Part shown: positions 1 to 8,254 of the stretch, in pieces | How the letters are laid out: each line of letters starts with the position of its first letter | How positions within the stretch are numbered: the first letter of the stretch is position 1 | Assembly (NCBI RefSeq): GCF_041915215.1 | Contig: NZ_JAYSBV010000002.1 | From: Zoogloea sp021286885 | GTDB lineage: Bacteria; Pseudomonadota; Gammaproteobacteria; Burkholderiales; Rhodocyclaceae | Reading direction: 5' to 3' (one strand) | DNA: 64,000 nt | The notes under the pieces: model-generated | What the model was told of the DNA's origin: nothing | The model's input: only the letters and a program-made list of their open reading frames with translations | Database searches by the model: none | Translations under genes and position numbers: made by a program

Positions 1-78
1 GCCCAGCAGGGCATAGACGTTCCAAGCAGCTCGGGGCGGGAGGCTGCGTTGGGAAGAAGCAGAGACCACGGAATCCAA
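1..78 (-). other. possible 5' end of a gene running off the left edge
   Basis: On the minus strand a frame is open from a TTG at 78 (or GTG at 69) to the window edge. It is closed upstream by an in-frame TGA. It encodes about 26 residues ending in WNVYALLG, which could be the start of a membrane protein. There is no clear ribosome-binding site and too little sequence to name a family. The rest of 79-295 shows nothing I can identify. Confidence 0.22.
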
Positions 79-295
79 GGGCGATCACACCAAAGCAAAG
101 TTTTGATGGGGAAAATTGTTGCACTGCGCTTATAAAAAAGGCGTAAAGAATCGCGCAGCCCTACCGCCCATCGCCGGCTTACATACTCAGGCATACCCAC
201 GCCAGACTTTACCCGGGCCTCGCGCCCCTTAACGCAGCCCTTGCCTAGACTCGCCCGGCGCCGGAATCCGCCGGCAAAACCGTCAGGAAACCATC

Positions 296-1117
296 ATGGA
301 AAAGCTGCCGAAAAAGCTGCCGAAAGTGTTTGCCCAAGCCCCCTCCCCCATCGACTACCCCGCCCGTCGCCAGGCCCTGCGCTGGCTGGGCGCCGGGCTG
401 CTGGCCCCCCTGCTGCTGGAGGGCTGCGGCGGCAGCGTGGAAATCGGTACCGGCAGTTCCAGCTCCACCACCAGCTGTTCGGTGGTGCCCAGCGAAAGCT
501 CGGGCAGCTACCCGGCCGACGGCTCCAACACCAACAGCACCGGCAGCACGATCAACACCCTCAGCGAGAGCGGCATTGTTCGGGCCGACATCCGATCCAG
601 CTTCGGCACCAAGACCACCACGGCGGCGGGCATCCCTCTCACCGTGACCATCACTCTGGTAGATACGTCTTGCGACGTGCTCTCGGGCTACGCCATCTAC
701 CTGTGGCACTGCGACCGGGACGGCCAATACTCGCTCTACACCAGCGCCATCATCGACGAGAACTACCTGCGCGGTGTGCAAGCCACCAACAGCAGCGGCC
801 AGGTGAGTTTTTTAACCATTTTCCCGGGCTGCACCAGCAGCCGGATGCCCCATCTGTGCCTGGAGGTGTATGCCAGCACTGCCAAGGCCACCAGCTACGC
901 CAACAAGCTCAAGACCACCCAGCTCGCCTTCCCCACCAGCACCCTGAACGAGGTCTACAGCACCACCTACTACGCCAGCAGCGCCATCCACATGGCCAGC
1001 CAGAGCTACAGCACCGACAGCGCCTTCAGCGACGGCACCAGCTTGCAGACCCTCACGATGAGCGGAAACGCGACAAATGGTTATACCGCCGCCATAAATT
1101 TGGCGATTTCGGTGTAA
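296..1117 (+). CDS. Tat-type lipoprotein with a degenerate intradiol-dioxygenase fold
   Basis: The 273-aa protein resembles the exported intradiol ring-cleavage dioxygenase-like family. A twin-arginine start (RR at 24-25), a hydrophobic stretch at 30-41 and a lipobox-like LEGC (Cys44) predict a Tat-exported lipoprotein. Family landmarks are WHCDRDGQYS (137-146), YLRGVQ (157-162) and the block IFPGCTSSRMPHLC (175-188). Enzymes of this fold bind Fe(III) through two Tyr and two His. Here the first Tyr (145) and first His (186) remain. The second Tyr is Thr180 and the second His is Cys188, so standard iron-dependent ring cleavage is unlikely. ATG 296 follows AGGAA with good spacing. The gene lies 103 bp upstream of gspC on the same strand, so it may be a passenger of, or a substrate for, the secretion system; that link is inference. 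Confidence 0.75.
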   Translation: MEKLPKKLPKVFAQAPSPIDYPARRQALRWLGAGLLAPLLLEGCGGSVEIGTGSSSSTTSCSVVPSESSGSYPADGSNTNSTGSTINTLSESGIVRADIRSSFGTKTTTAAGIPLTVTITLVDTSCDVLSGYAIYLWHCDRDGQYSLYTSAIIDENYLRGVQATNSSGQVSFLTIFPGCTSSRMPHLCLEVYASTAKATSYANKLKTTQLAFPTSTLNEVYSTTYYASSAIHMASQSYSTDSAFSDGTSLQTLTMSGNATNGYTAAINLAISV

Positions 1118-1164
1118 TCGACACACAAAACGCCTTCAGGGACTGTTCCGTAACATGGCAGCGC

Positions 1165-1193
1165 TTTCCCTGCTTACCGATGACAGCTAATAT
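1165..1193 (+). promoter_or_regulatory. weak candidate promoter for the gsp operon
   Basis: TTTCCC at 1165-1170 and TAATAT at 1188-1193 are separated by 17 bp, 28 bp upstream of the gspC start. The -35 match is poor (3 of 6) and the -10 is fair (4 of 6). It is proposed only because it sits in the short gap between the dioxygenase-like gene and gspC. Confidence 0.25.
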
Positions 1194-1220
1194 TCACGCT
1201 CTTTAACGCCACCCCACCCG

Positions 1221-1958
1221 ATGAAGCCCTTTGCCGCCCTTGATTCACTTCGGATAAGCCGCCCCGCCGCAGGCCGGCTGATCCCGGCCACGGCCTGGGG
1301 CATTGCCGTACTGGTGGCTGGCTGGGTTGCCGCCGACCTGTTCTGGCGCTTCAACACGCCGCCCGCCCCGGCCCTGCCCCCGCCCCAGACCGCCGAACCC
1401 CGTCAAGCGGCCGAGGCCATTGCCAGCCGTCACCTGATGGGGCTGGTGCAAGCCCCCGGGGCCGCAGCCTCTGCCGGAGGTCAGATCAGCGTGCTGGCCG
1501 TCGTGACCGGCACCGATGGTCATCCGGGCTGGGCAGTACTGAGCGTCGATGGTGGCCCCCAGCAAGGCGTGGTGGAAGGCCAGGAAATCCGCCCCGGCCT
1601 GCAACTGACCCGGGTGTTGGCCGACGGCATCGAACTGCCCGGCGGGCAGCGAGTCGGCCTGAGCCGCAATGCGGCCCCCGGCATACTCGAACACAACAAC
1701 CCGGCCTCAGATGGCGCCCTGGCCGTGGCACCCGATGGCAACATCAACATGCCTGCCACCAATGCACCCATCGCAGCACCGCCCACCCAGGCGGGCGGCT
1801 TCGTGGGTGGGCTGAACCAGCTTCAGAACGCCAACCACACCCATGGCCAGCTCGCCCCCGGCCAGATGTATGGCGGTGACAGCACCGCCCCGAACACCTC
1901 CGCCCTTGGGGCGCCCATTTCTTCCGGTACGCCGGTCACCGCACCTTCCAACCAATGA
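1221..1958 (+). CDS. gspC: type II secretion inner-membrane protein GspC
   Basis: GspC links the inner-membrane platform to the secretin of the type II secretion system. The 245-aa protein has a short cytoplasmic N-terminus, one membrane segment at about 24-42, a Pro-rich linker and an HR-type domain from about 65 to 150 (ASRHLMGLV, then a small beta domain). The last 95 residues are Asn/Ala/Pro-rich and show neither the PDZ domain nor the coiled coil that end many GspC proteins, so this is the short form. No Shine-Dalgarno is obvious before ATG 1221. The stop overlaps the gspD start as ATGA. It is the first gene of a twelve-gene gsp operon. Confidence 0.85.
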   Translation: MKPFAALDSLRISRPAAGRLIPATAWGIAVLVAGWVAADLFWRFNTPPAPALPPPQTAEPRQAAEAIASRHLMGLVQAPGAAASAGGQISVLAVVTGTDGHPGWAVLSVDGGPQQGVVEGQEIRPGLQLTRVLADGIELPGGQRVGLSRNAAPGILEHNNPASDGALAVAPDGNINMPATNAPIAAPPTQAGGFVGGLNQLQNANHTHGQLAPGQMYGGDSTAPNTSALGAPISSGTPVTAPSNQ

Positions 1959-4180
1959 AACCTGTCCGTCGCAGCCAGGGCCTTGCCCGTCAGCTTTCCG
2001 CCGCCTGTCTCGCTGTCACCCTCGCCTTCGGGCAGCTTCCGGCCTTTGCCGTGGGCGGGCCCGCCACCGATACGGTTTCGCTCAACTTCGTGAATGCCGA
2101 CATCGGCGCGGTGATCCAGGCCATTTCAAAGATCTCGGGGCACAACTTTGTGGTGGACCCCCGGGTCAAGGGCACCCTGAACATCGTGACCTCCACCCCG
2201 GTGGCGCGCAACCTGACCTACTCCATCCTGCTCTCGGCCTTGCGCCTGCAGGGCTATACGGCGGTGGAAGGCCAGGGTGTCACCAAGATCGTGCCCGAGG
2301 CCGACGCCAAGCTGCATGCGGTGCCGGTAGGCAAGGGCGGCAGCACCAACGGTGACCGGATGATCACCCGGGTATTCAGCCTCAAATACGAATCTGCCAA
2401 CCAGCTGGTGCCGGTGATCCGCCCCCTGGTGTCGCCCAACAACACGGTGAGCGCCTACCCGGGCAATAACTCGCTGGTGGTGACCGACTACGCCGAAAAC
2501 CTGGCCCGGGTTGCCCAGATCATCGAATCCATCGACGTCCCCCAGGGCGATGCCCGGGTGATCCCGGTGCAACACGCCTCGGCCACCGACCTGGCCCAAA
2601 CCATCACCAAGCTGCTCAACGATGGCGCCGCCAACATCGCAGCCGCCGCAGGTGGCGGTGGTGACAACAGCCAGAAGGTCACAGTGATCGGCGACCCCCG
2701 CACCAACAACCTGCTGGTGCGCTCCGAAAACCCGGCCAAGCTCAACATCGTCCGCCAGCTGGTGGGCAGCCTGGATCAACCCGGCGCCGCCGGCAACATC
2801 CATGTGGTGTACCTGCGCAATGCCGAAGCCACCAAGGTGGCCCAAACCCTGCGCGCCGTACTAAGCGGCGAGGCTGGTTCGAGCGGTTCGGGGGGCACGG
2901 GCAGCAGCAACAGCACCAGCAACAACAGCTCCAGCTTCAGCGGCACGGGCTCCAGCACCGGCAACAGCAACTCCAGCACTTCCGGTAGCAGCTCCGGCTC
3001 CAGCAGCAACGCCAGCGGCTTCGGCAACACTCCATCGTTCAACAACAATAACAATGCCAACGCAGGCGCCCTGGGCAACGGCATCATCCAGGCTGACCCC
3101 TATACCAACGCCCTGATCATCACCGCCCCGGATGCGATTTATAACAACGTCCGGCGCGTGATCGACCAACTCGATCGGCGCCGCGCCCAGGTGTATGTGG
3201 AAGCCCTGATCGCCGAGATCAGCACCGACAAGGCCTCCGAAATCGGCATCCAGTGGCAGGTGGGCAAGTACGGCACCACCAGCGTGTATGGCGGCACCAG
3301 CTTCGGTTCCAGCGGCAACAACATCCTGACCCTGGCGGCAGGGCTGGCGAGCAGCTCTTCCGCCGTCACCCCGGGCAATGGTCTGAACCTGGTGCTCGGC
3401 GGTGGCACGATCACGGTGGGCGGGCGCACCATTGCCAATCTGAACACCCTGGCCCACTTCCTGGAATCCGACACCAAGACCAATATTCTGTCCACGCCCA
3501 ATCTGGTCACCCTCGACAACGAGGAAGCCAAGATCGTGGTGGGCCAGAACGTGCCCTTCGTGACCGGCTCCTACGCCACCACCAGCAGCAACACCACCAC
3601 CAACCCCTTCACCACCGTCGAACGCCGTGACGTGGGCCTGACCCTCAAGCTCAAGCCCCAGATCTCCGAAGGCGGCGCGGTACGGCTCCAGATTTACCAG
3701 GAAGCCTCGGCGGTGATCGCCTCCACGGCCTCCAACACCAACGGCCCGAGCACCACCAAGCGCTCCATCGAATCCACCGTGCTGGTGGATGACGGCTCCA
3801 TGATCGCCCTGGGCGGGCTGGTGGAAGACAGCTACAGCGGCAGCAACGAGAAGGTGCCCATTCTGGGCGACCTGCCCTGGATCGGCTGGATGTTCCGCTA
3901 CGGCAGCCGCGAACGCGCCAAGACCAATCTGGTGGTCTTCCTGCGTCCGGTGGTGCTGCGGGATGCGGCCAGCTACCAAGGCCTGTCTGCCGACCGCTAC
4001 AACTACATCATCGGCCAGCAGCAGAACGCCTCGCCCCCGAATGACCGGATGCGCGGCGAACCGGGCGGCCCCGAACTGCCCCCGCCCGGCAGCAAGCCCC
4101 CGGCAGTGCCCGCCAACCCGGTCAGCCTGACCCCGGGCTCCGACATTCCGCCCCCGGTTGCGACCCCGGCCAAGCCATGA
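1955..4180 (+). CDS. gspD: type II secretion outer-membrane secretin GspD
   Basis: GspD forms the multimeric outer-membrane channel of type II secretion. The 741-aa protein has a signal peptide (cleavage after AFA, about residue 32), N0 (about 40-110), three secretin N domains and a C-terminal secretin core (about 430-670) ending with the conserved VPILGDLPWIGWMF block. The third N domain is interrupted at about 304-378 by a low-complexity Ser/Gly/Asn insert. The extreme C-terminus is Pro-rich. The start overlaps gspC and the stop overlaps gspE, each as ATGA, which implies translational coupling. No pilotin gene is visible next to it. Confidence 0.95.
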   Translation: MKPVRRSQGLARQLSAACLAVTLAFGQLPAFAVGGPATDTVSLNFVNADIGAVIQAISKISGHNFVVDPRVKGTLNIVTSTPVARNLTYSILLSALRLQGYTAVEGQGVTKIVPEADAKLHAVPVGKGGSTNGDRMITRVFSLKYESANQLVPVIRPLVSPNNTVSAYPGNNSLVVTDYAENLARVAQIIESIDVPQGDARVIPVQHASATDLAQTITKLLNDGAANIAAAAGGGGDNSQKVTVIGDPRTNNLLVRSENPAKLNIVRQLVGSLDQPGAAGNIHVVYLRNAEATKVAQTLRAVLSGEAGSSGSGGTGSSNSTSNNSSSFSGTGSSTGNSNSSTSGSSSGSSSNASGFGNTPSFNNNNNANAGALGNGIIQADPYTNALIITAPDAIYNNVRRVIDQLDRRRAQVYVEALIAEISTDKASEIGIQWQVGKYGTTSVYGGTSFGSSGNNILTLAAGLASSSSAVTPGNGLNLVLGGGTITVGGRTIANLNTLAHFLESDTKTNILSTPNLVTLDNEEAKIVVGQNVPFVTGSYATTSSNTTTNPFTTVERRDVGLTLKLKPQISEGGAVRLQIYQEASAVIASTASNTNGPSTTKRSIESTVLVDDGSMIALGGLVEDSYSGSNEKVPILGDLPWIGWMFRYGSRERAKTNLVVFLRPVVLRDAASYQGLSADRYNYIIGQQQNASPPNDRMRGEPGGPELPPPGSKPPAVPANPVSLTPGSDIPPPVATPAKP

Positions 4181-5652
4181 GCGCCCCCAGCCTGCCCTAC
4201 GCCTTCGCCAAGGCCCACGGGGTGCTGGTGGCCGCCCTCCAGCCCGAGCACGTGGATCTGGTGATCCGCGATGACGCCGACCTCAGCATCCTGCCCGAGG
4301 TGCGCCGCACCCTGGGCCTGCCCCTGCGCCTCGAAACCCTGGGCCGCCATGCCTTTGAGGCACGCCTCGCCGAGGCCTACGCCGGCACCGAGAACAACGC
4401 CGCCGACGTGGTGGCCGACGTGGGCCTGGAAGTGGATCTCACCCAGCTCATGACCGAGCTGCCGGCGGTCGAAGACCTGCTCGAAACCCAGGACGACGCC
4501 CCCATCATCCGGATGATCAACGCCCTGCTCACCCAGGCAGTGCGCCAGGCCGCGAGCGACATCCACATCGAGCCCTACGAGCGCCACTCGGTGGTGCGCT
4601 TCCGGCGCGACGGGGTGCTGGTGGATGTGGCCCAGCCCCACCGGGCCCTGCATGCGGCCATGGCCTCCCGGATCAAGATCATGTCCAGCCTGGACATCGC
4701 CGAAAAACGCCTGCCCCAGGATGGCCGGATCGCCCTGCGCCTGGCCGGGCGCCAGGTGGATGTGCGGGTGTCCACCCTGCCCACCACCCATGGCGAACGC
4801 ATCGTGCTGCGTCTGCTCGACAAGGCCAACGGCCAGCGGGGCCTGGACGGGCTGGGCATGGCGGCGGATACCGTCCGCCCCTTCGCCGAACTGCTCAAGG
4901 AGCCCCACGGCATCCTGCTGGTCACCGGCCCCACCGGCTCGGGCAAGAGCACCACGCTCTACGCCGCCCTGCAGAGCATGGACGCCAAGACCCGCAACAT
5001 CGTCACCGTCGAAGACCCGGTCGAATACGACCTGCCCGGCGTGGGCCAGATCCCGGTCAACAGCAAGATCGACCTGAGCTTCGCCCGGGCCCTGCGCGCC
5101 ATCCTGCGCCAAGATCCGGACGTGATCATGATCGGCGAAATCCGTGACCTGGAAACCGCCCAGATCGCCGTCCAGGCCAGCCTCACCGGCCACCTGGTGC
5201 TCGCCACCCTGCACACCAACGACGCAGCCTCCGCCGTCACCCGTCTGGTGGACATGGGGGTCGAGCCTTTCCTGCTCGCCTCCACCCTGCGCGGCGTGCT
5301 GGCCCAGCGCCTGGTGCGCAAGCTGTGCCCCGAATGCCGCCACCCGGTGCCCCTCAGCCCGGCCAACCGCCAATCCCTGAACGCCCTGGGCGAAGCCACG
5401 CCCGAACAACTGTGGGATGCAGACGGCTGCCCCGCCTGTAGCCGCACCGGCTATGCCGGGCGTACCGGGATCTACGAACTCATCACCTCCGACGACGGCC
5501 TGGAGCAACTCATCCACAGCGGCGCCGACGAAGCCCGCATCCGCGCCCACGCCCACGCCCGGGGTAGCCGCAGCCTGCGGGACGATGGCCTGCGCCTGGT
5601 GGCCGAAGGTCAGACCTCCCTTGAAGAACTGCTGCGCGTGACCCGCGAGTGA
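4177..5652 (+). CDS. gspE: type II secretion ATPase GspE
   Basis: GspE is the cytoplasmic hexameric ATPase that powers pseudopilus assembly. The 491-aa protein carries the Walker A motif GPTGSGKST (Lys257), a Walker B region around 309-324 (DPDVIMIGEIRD) and the His box TLHTND near 344. Two CxxC pairs, Cys384/387 and Cys418/421, form the zinc-binding tetracysteine module typical of GspE. It is translationally coupled to gspD. Its TGA at 5650-5652 lies in the first copy of a three-copy 12-bp repeat that bridges to gspF. Confidence 0.96.
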   Translation: MSAPSLPYAFAKAHGVLVAALQPEHVDLVIRDDADLSILPEVRRTLGLPLRLETLGRHAFEARLAEAYAGTENNAADVVADVGLEVDLTQLMTELPAVEDLLETQDDAPIIRMINALLTQAVRQAASDIHIEPYERHSVVRFRRDGVLVDVAQPHRALHAAMASRIKIMSSLDIAEKRLPQDGRIALRLAGRQVDVRVSTLPTTHGERIVLRLLDKANGQRGLDGLGMAADTVRPFAELLKEPHGILLVTGPTGSGKSTTLYAALQSMDAKTRNIVTVEDPVEYDLPGVGQIPVNSKIDLSFARALRAILRQDPDVIMIGEIRDLETAQIAVQASLTGHLVLATLHTNDAASAVTRLVDMGVEPFLLASTLRGVLAQRLVRKLCPECRHPVPLSPANRQSLNALGEATPEQLWDADGCPACSRTGYAGRTGIYELITSDDGLEQLIHSGADEARIRAHAHARGSRSLRDDGLRLVAEGQTSLEELLRVTRE

Positions 5653-5690
5653 GCCTGCCCATGAGCCTGTCCATGAGCCCCCGCCCATGA
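5649..5690 (+). repeat. three 12-bp tandem repeats forming a 13-codon bridging mini-ORF
   Basis: Three imperfect copies run 5649-5660, 5661-5672 and 5673-5684 (GTGAGCCTGCCC, ATGAGCCTGTCC, ATGAGCCCCCGC). Each has a TGA in the gspE frame (5650, 5662, 5674), so gspE has two back-up stops. In another frame the same bases form GTG or ATG starts of a tiny frame (MSLPMSLSMSPRP) that begins in a GTGA overlap with the gspE stop and ends in an ATGA overlap with the gspF start. gspF has no evident Shine-Dalgarno, so re-initiation through this mini-ORF is a plausible coupling device (inference). Confidence 0.6.
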
Positions 5691-6889
5691 CCGCCTTCCG
5701 TTACCGCGCCCTCGACGCCGCCAGCAAGGAAAGCAGCGGCGTCATCGAAGCCGACACCGCCCGGGCGGCCCGCAACCAGCTGCGCGAACGGGGCCTGTTC
5801 CCCCTCGAAGTCAGCAACGTCACCCAGGCCAGCCAGGCACGCCAGACCCGGCACCGGCTCAAGGATGCCGATCTGGCCCTGCTCACCCGCCAGTGGTCCA
5901 CCCTGCTGGCCTCCGGGCTCACCGTCGAACAGGCCCTCGCCGCCCTCATCGAGCAGGCCGAAAGCGATGCCACCCGCCAGCTGCTGGCGGGGGTGCGCTC
6001 CGAGATCCTGGGCGGCTACAGCCTGCGCTCGGCGCTTGACCGCTTTCCCCAGGCCTTCTCGACCCTCTACCGGGCCTCGGTGGCGGCGGGCGAAAAGTCC
6101 GGCGAACTGGCCCAGGTGATGGTGCAGCTCGCCGACTACCTGGAGCGCAGCCAGAGCCTGCGCAGCAAAACCATGCAGGCCCTGCTCTACCCGGCCATCG
6201 TGGCCTGTGTGGCCTTGCTGGTGGTGGTGGGCCTGATGACCTACGTGGTGCCCCAGGTGGTCTCGGTGTTCCAGCAGAGCAAGCAGGCCCTGCCCCTGCT
6301 CACCCGGGGGATGATCTTCGCCAGCGACCTGATCCGCAGCTGGGGCTGGCTCGCCCTGCTGGTGGTGGCGGGCGGCGTGTTCGGGCTGCGCCAGTCCCTG
6401 CGCGAACCGGCCCTTAAACGCCGCTGGGACGCCTGGCTGCTGGGCCTGCCGCTGCTCGGGCGCCACCTGCGCACCCTGGATGCGACCCGCTTCGCCAGCA
6501 CCCTCTCCATCCTGGCCGGCAGCGGCGTGCCTCTGCTCTCGGCCCTGGATGCGGGGCGCCAGGTGATCAGCCGGCTGCCCCTGGCCGATGCAGTGGCCAC
6601 CGCCACCGAGCGGGTGCGGGAAGGCCAGCCCCTGTCCCGCGCCCTGGGCGCCAGCCACCAGTTTCCGCCCCTGCTGATTCACATGATCGCCAACGGCGAA
6701 GCCACGGGCCGGGTGGATGAACTCCTCGACCGGGCCGCCCGACTCCAGCAGACCGAGCTGGAAAACCGCACCGCCACCCTCACCGCCCTGCTCGAACCCG
6801 TGTTGCTGCTCACCATGGCGAGCTTTGTGCTGCTCATCGTGCTGGCCGTAATGCAGCCCATCATCGAGATCAACACCCTGATGAAGTGA
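5687..6889 (+). CDS. gspF: type II secretion inner-membrane platform protein GspF
   Basis: GspF is the polytopic platform protein that contacts GspE and GspL. The 400-aa protein has the standard layout: an N-terminal soluble domain (MTAFRYRALDA), two cytoplasmic GspF/PilC helical repeats (about 60-165 and 265-365), and membrane segments at about 168-195, 214-234 and 371-395. Full length matches the family. ATG 5687 is supported by the conserved N-terminus and not by a ribosome-binding site. Confidence 0.95.
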   Translation: MTAFRYRALDAASKESSGVIEADTARAARNQLRERGLFPLEVSNVTQASQARQTRHRLKDADLALLTRQWSTLLASGLTVEQALAALIEQAESDATRQLLAGVRSEILGGYSLRSALDRFPQAFSTLYRASVAAGEKSGELAQVMVQLADYLERSQSLRSKTMQALLYPAIVACVALLVVVGLMTYVVPQVVSVFQQSKQALPLLTRGMIFASDLIRSWGWLALLVVAGGVFGLRQSLREPALKRRWDAWLLGLPLLGRHLRTLDATRFASTLSILAGSGVPLLSALDAGRQVISRLPLADAVATATERVREGQPLSRALGASHQFPPLLIHMIANGEATGRVDELLDRAARLQQTELENRTATLTALLEPVLLLTMASFVLLIVLAVMQPIIEINTLMK

Positions 6890-6940
6890 TGCTGCCGGTC
6901 ACCGCCCGGCAGGCCCCCTCCGCAACCCAAAGGAAATCCC

Positions 6941-7378
6941 ATGTCTTCTGCCCAAACCCGCCTTCGCCGCATGCGCGGCTTCACCCTGATCGAAGTGATG
7001 GTGGTGATCGTGATCCTCGGCATTCTGGCCGCCCTGGTGGTGCCCAAGGTCATGAGCCGTCCGGATGAAGCCCGGGTGGTGGCCGCCAAACAGGACATCA
7101 GCGCCATCATGCAGGCCCTCAAGCTTTACAAGCTGGATAACCGCCGCTACCCGAGCGCCGAACAAGGCCTCCAGGCCCTGGTGGTCAAGCCCACCACCAC
7201 CCCGGTACCCGACAACTGGAAGTCCTACCTCGACAAGCTGCCCATGGACCCCTGGGGCAAGCCCTACCAGTACGTGGTCCCCGGCCTCAAGGGCGAGGTG
7301 GACGTGATGAGCCTGGGCGCCGATGGCGCCCCCGGCGGCGAAGGCTTTGATGCCGACATCGGCTCCTGGAGCCTGTAA
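6941..7378 (+). CDS. gspG: major pseudopilin GspG
   Basis: GspG is the main subunit of the type II secretion pseudopilus. The 145-aa prepilin has a short basic leader, a GspO-type cleavage site between Gly13 and Phe14 (RGFTLIEV) and Glu at mature position 5. The globular domain ends in an Asp/Gly-rich loop and DIGSWSL, typical of the calcium-binding C-terminus of major pseudopilins. AAAGGAAATCCC precedes ATG 6941, the clearest ribosome-binding site in the operon, as expected for the most abundant subunit. The prepilin peptidase gene (gspO/pilD) is not in this window. Confidence 0.96.
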   Translation: MSSAQTRLRRMRGFTLIEVMVVIVILGILAALVVPKVMSRPDEARVVAAKQDISAIMQALKLYKLDNRRYPSAEQGLQALVVKPTTTPVPDNWKSYLDKLPMDPWGKPYQYVVPGLKGEVDVMSLGADGAPGGEGFDADIGSWSL

Positions 7379-7385
7379 GCCCTCC

Positions 7386-7883
7386 ATGCGCCAGCCCCGC
7401 CAGCCCCTGCACGCTCGCACTGCGGGCTTCACCCTCATCGAAGTGATGGTGGTGCTGGTCATCATGGGCGTGGTGGCGACCGGCATCAGCGTGGGGCTGG
7501 ACAGCCTGCGCGGGCGCGATGTGGATCAGGCCCTGCGCCGCCTGCGCCTGGTGCTGGAAGCCAGCGCCGACCGGGCACTGGTGCGCGGGCGCCCCATCGC
7601 CATCGAATTCCTGCCCGACGGCTACCGCTTTTCGGCCCTGGATGCCGACGACAACTGGCGCCCCCTGATCGATCCCCCGGTGTTCTCCGACCGCCCCCTG
7701 CCCGCCGGCATGGGCTGGCTCGGGCTGCGCCTGGATCAGCAGTCGGAAGGCCCCGCCCTGCGCCTCCAGTTTGGCAACCCCAGCCCCGAATACACCCTGC
7801 GGGTCGCCACCCCCAACGGCGATGCGGTGCTGCGCGGGCTGGCCAACGGGCAGGTCGAGCTGCTGCGCGGAGAGGCTCCATGA
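7386..7883 (+). CDS. gspH: minor pseudopilin GspH
   Basis: The 165-aa minor pseudopilin has a leader ending TAG|FTLIEV, with cleavage between Gly14 and Phe15 and Glu at mature position 5. ATG 7386 is preferred over an upstream in-frame start near 7323, which would overlap gspG and give an abnormally long leader. The C-terminal domain is a compact beta fold of ordinary GspH length. The stop overlaps gspI as ATGA. GspH belongs to the tip region of the pseudopilus. Confidence 0.9.
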   Translation: MRQPRQPLHARTAGFTLIEVMVVLVIMGVVATGISVGLDSLRGRDVDQALRRLRLVLEASADRALVRGRPIAIEFLPDGYRFSALDADDNWRPLIDPPVFSDRPLPAGMGWLGLRLDQQSEGPALRLQFGNPSPEYTLRVATPNGDAVLRGLANGQVELLRGEAP

Positions 7884-8254
7884 GGCACTCCCGGCGCGGC
7901 TTCACCCTGCTGGAAACCCTGGTGGCCCTGGCCATCATGGCGATTGCCCTCACCGCCGCCTTTCGCGCCATGGGCGTCGCCGCCCAGACCTCCGGCGACC
8001 TGCGCGAACACCTGATCGGCAACTGGGTGGCCGAAAACCGCTTTGCCGAACTGCGCGCCACCCAAGCCTGGCCCGAACCCGGCACCCAGGAAGGCGACGC
8101 TACCCAAGCGGGCCAGACCTACCACTGGCGCCAGGAAACCGTCAGCACCGCCAACAGCATGGTGCGCCGGATTAACCTGAGCGTGTATGGGCCCGGCTCC
8201 GGGGAGCACGCCATCACCCGCCTCTCGGGCTTTGTGGCCCGCCCCCTGCGATGA
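7880..8254 (+). CDS. gspI: minor pseudopilin GspI
   Basis: GspI is the small tip pseudopilin that nucleates the GspI-J-K complex. The 124-aa protein has a seven-residue leader and cleavage at RRG|FTLLE with Glu at mature position 5. Length and the N-terminal helix match the family. The gene overlaps both neighbours by ATGA, consistent with coupled translation of the minor pseudopilins. Confidence 0.93.
   Translation: MRHSRRGFTLLETLVALAIMAIALTAAFRAMGVAAQTSGDLREHLIGNWVAENRFAELRATQAWPEPGTQEGDATQAGQTYHWRQETVSTANSMVRRINLSVYGPGSGEHAITRLSGFVARPLR

Noticed and set aside
4003..5688. Long open frame (561 codons) on the minus strand opposite gspE
   Set aside because: Antisense shadow of a GC-rich gene: His/Gly/Ala/Gln-rich translation without domains, and gspE is certain on the other strand.
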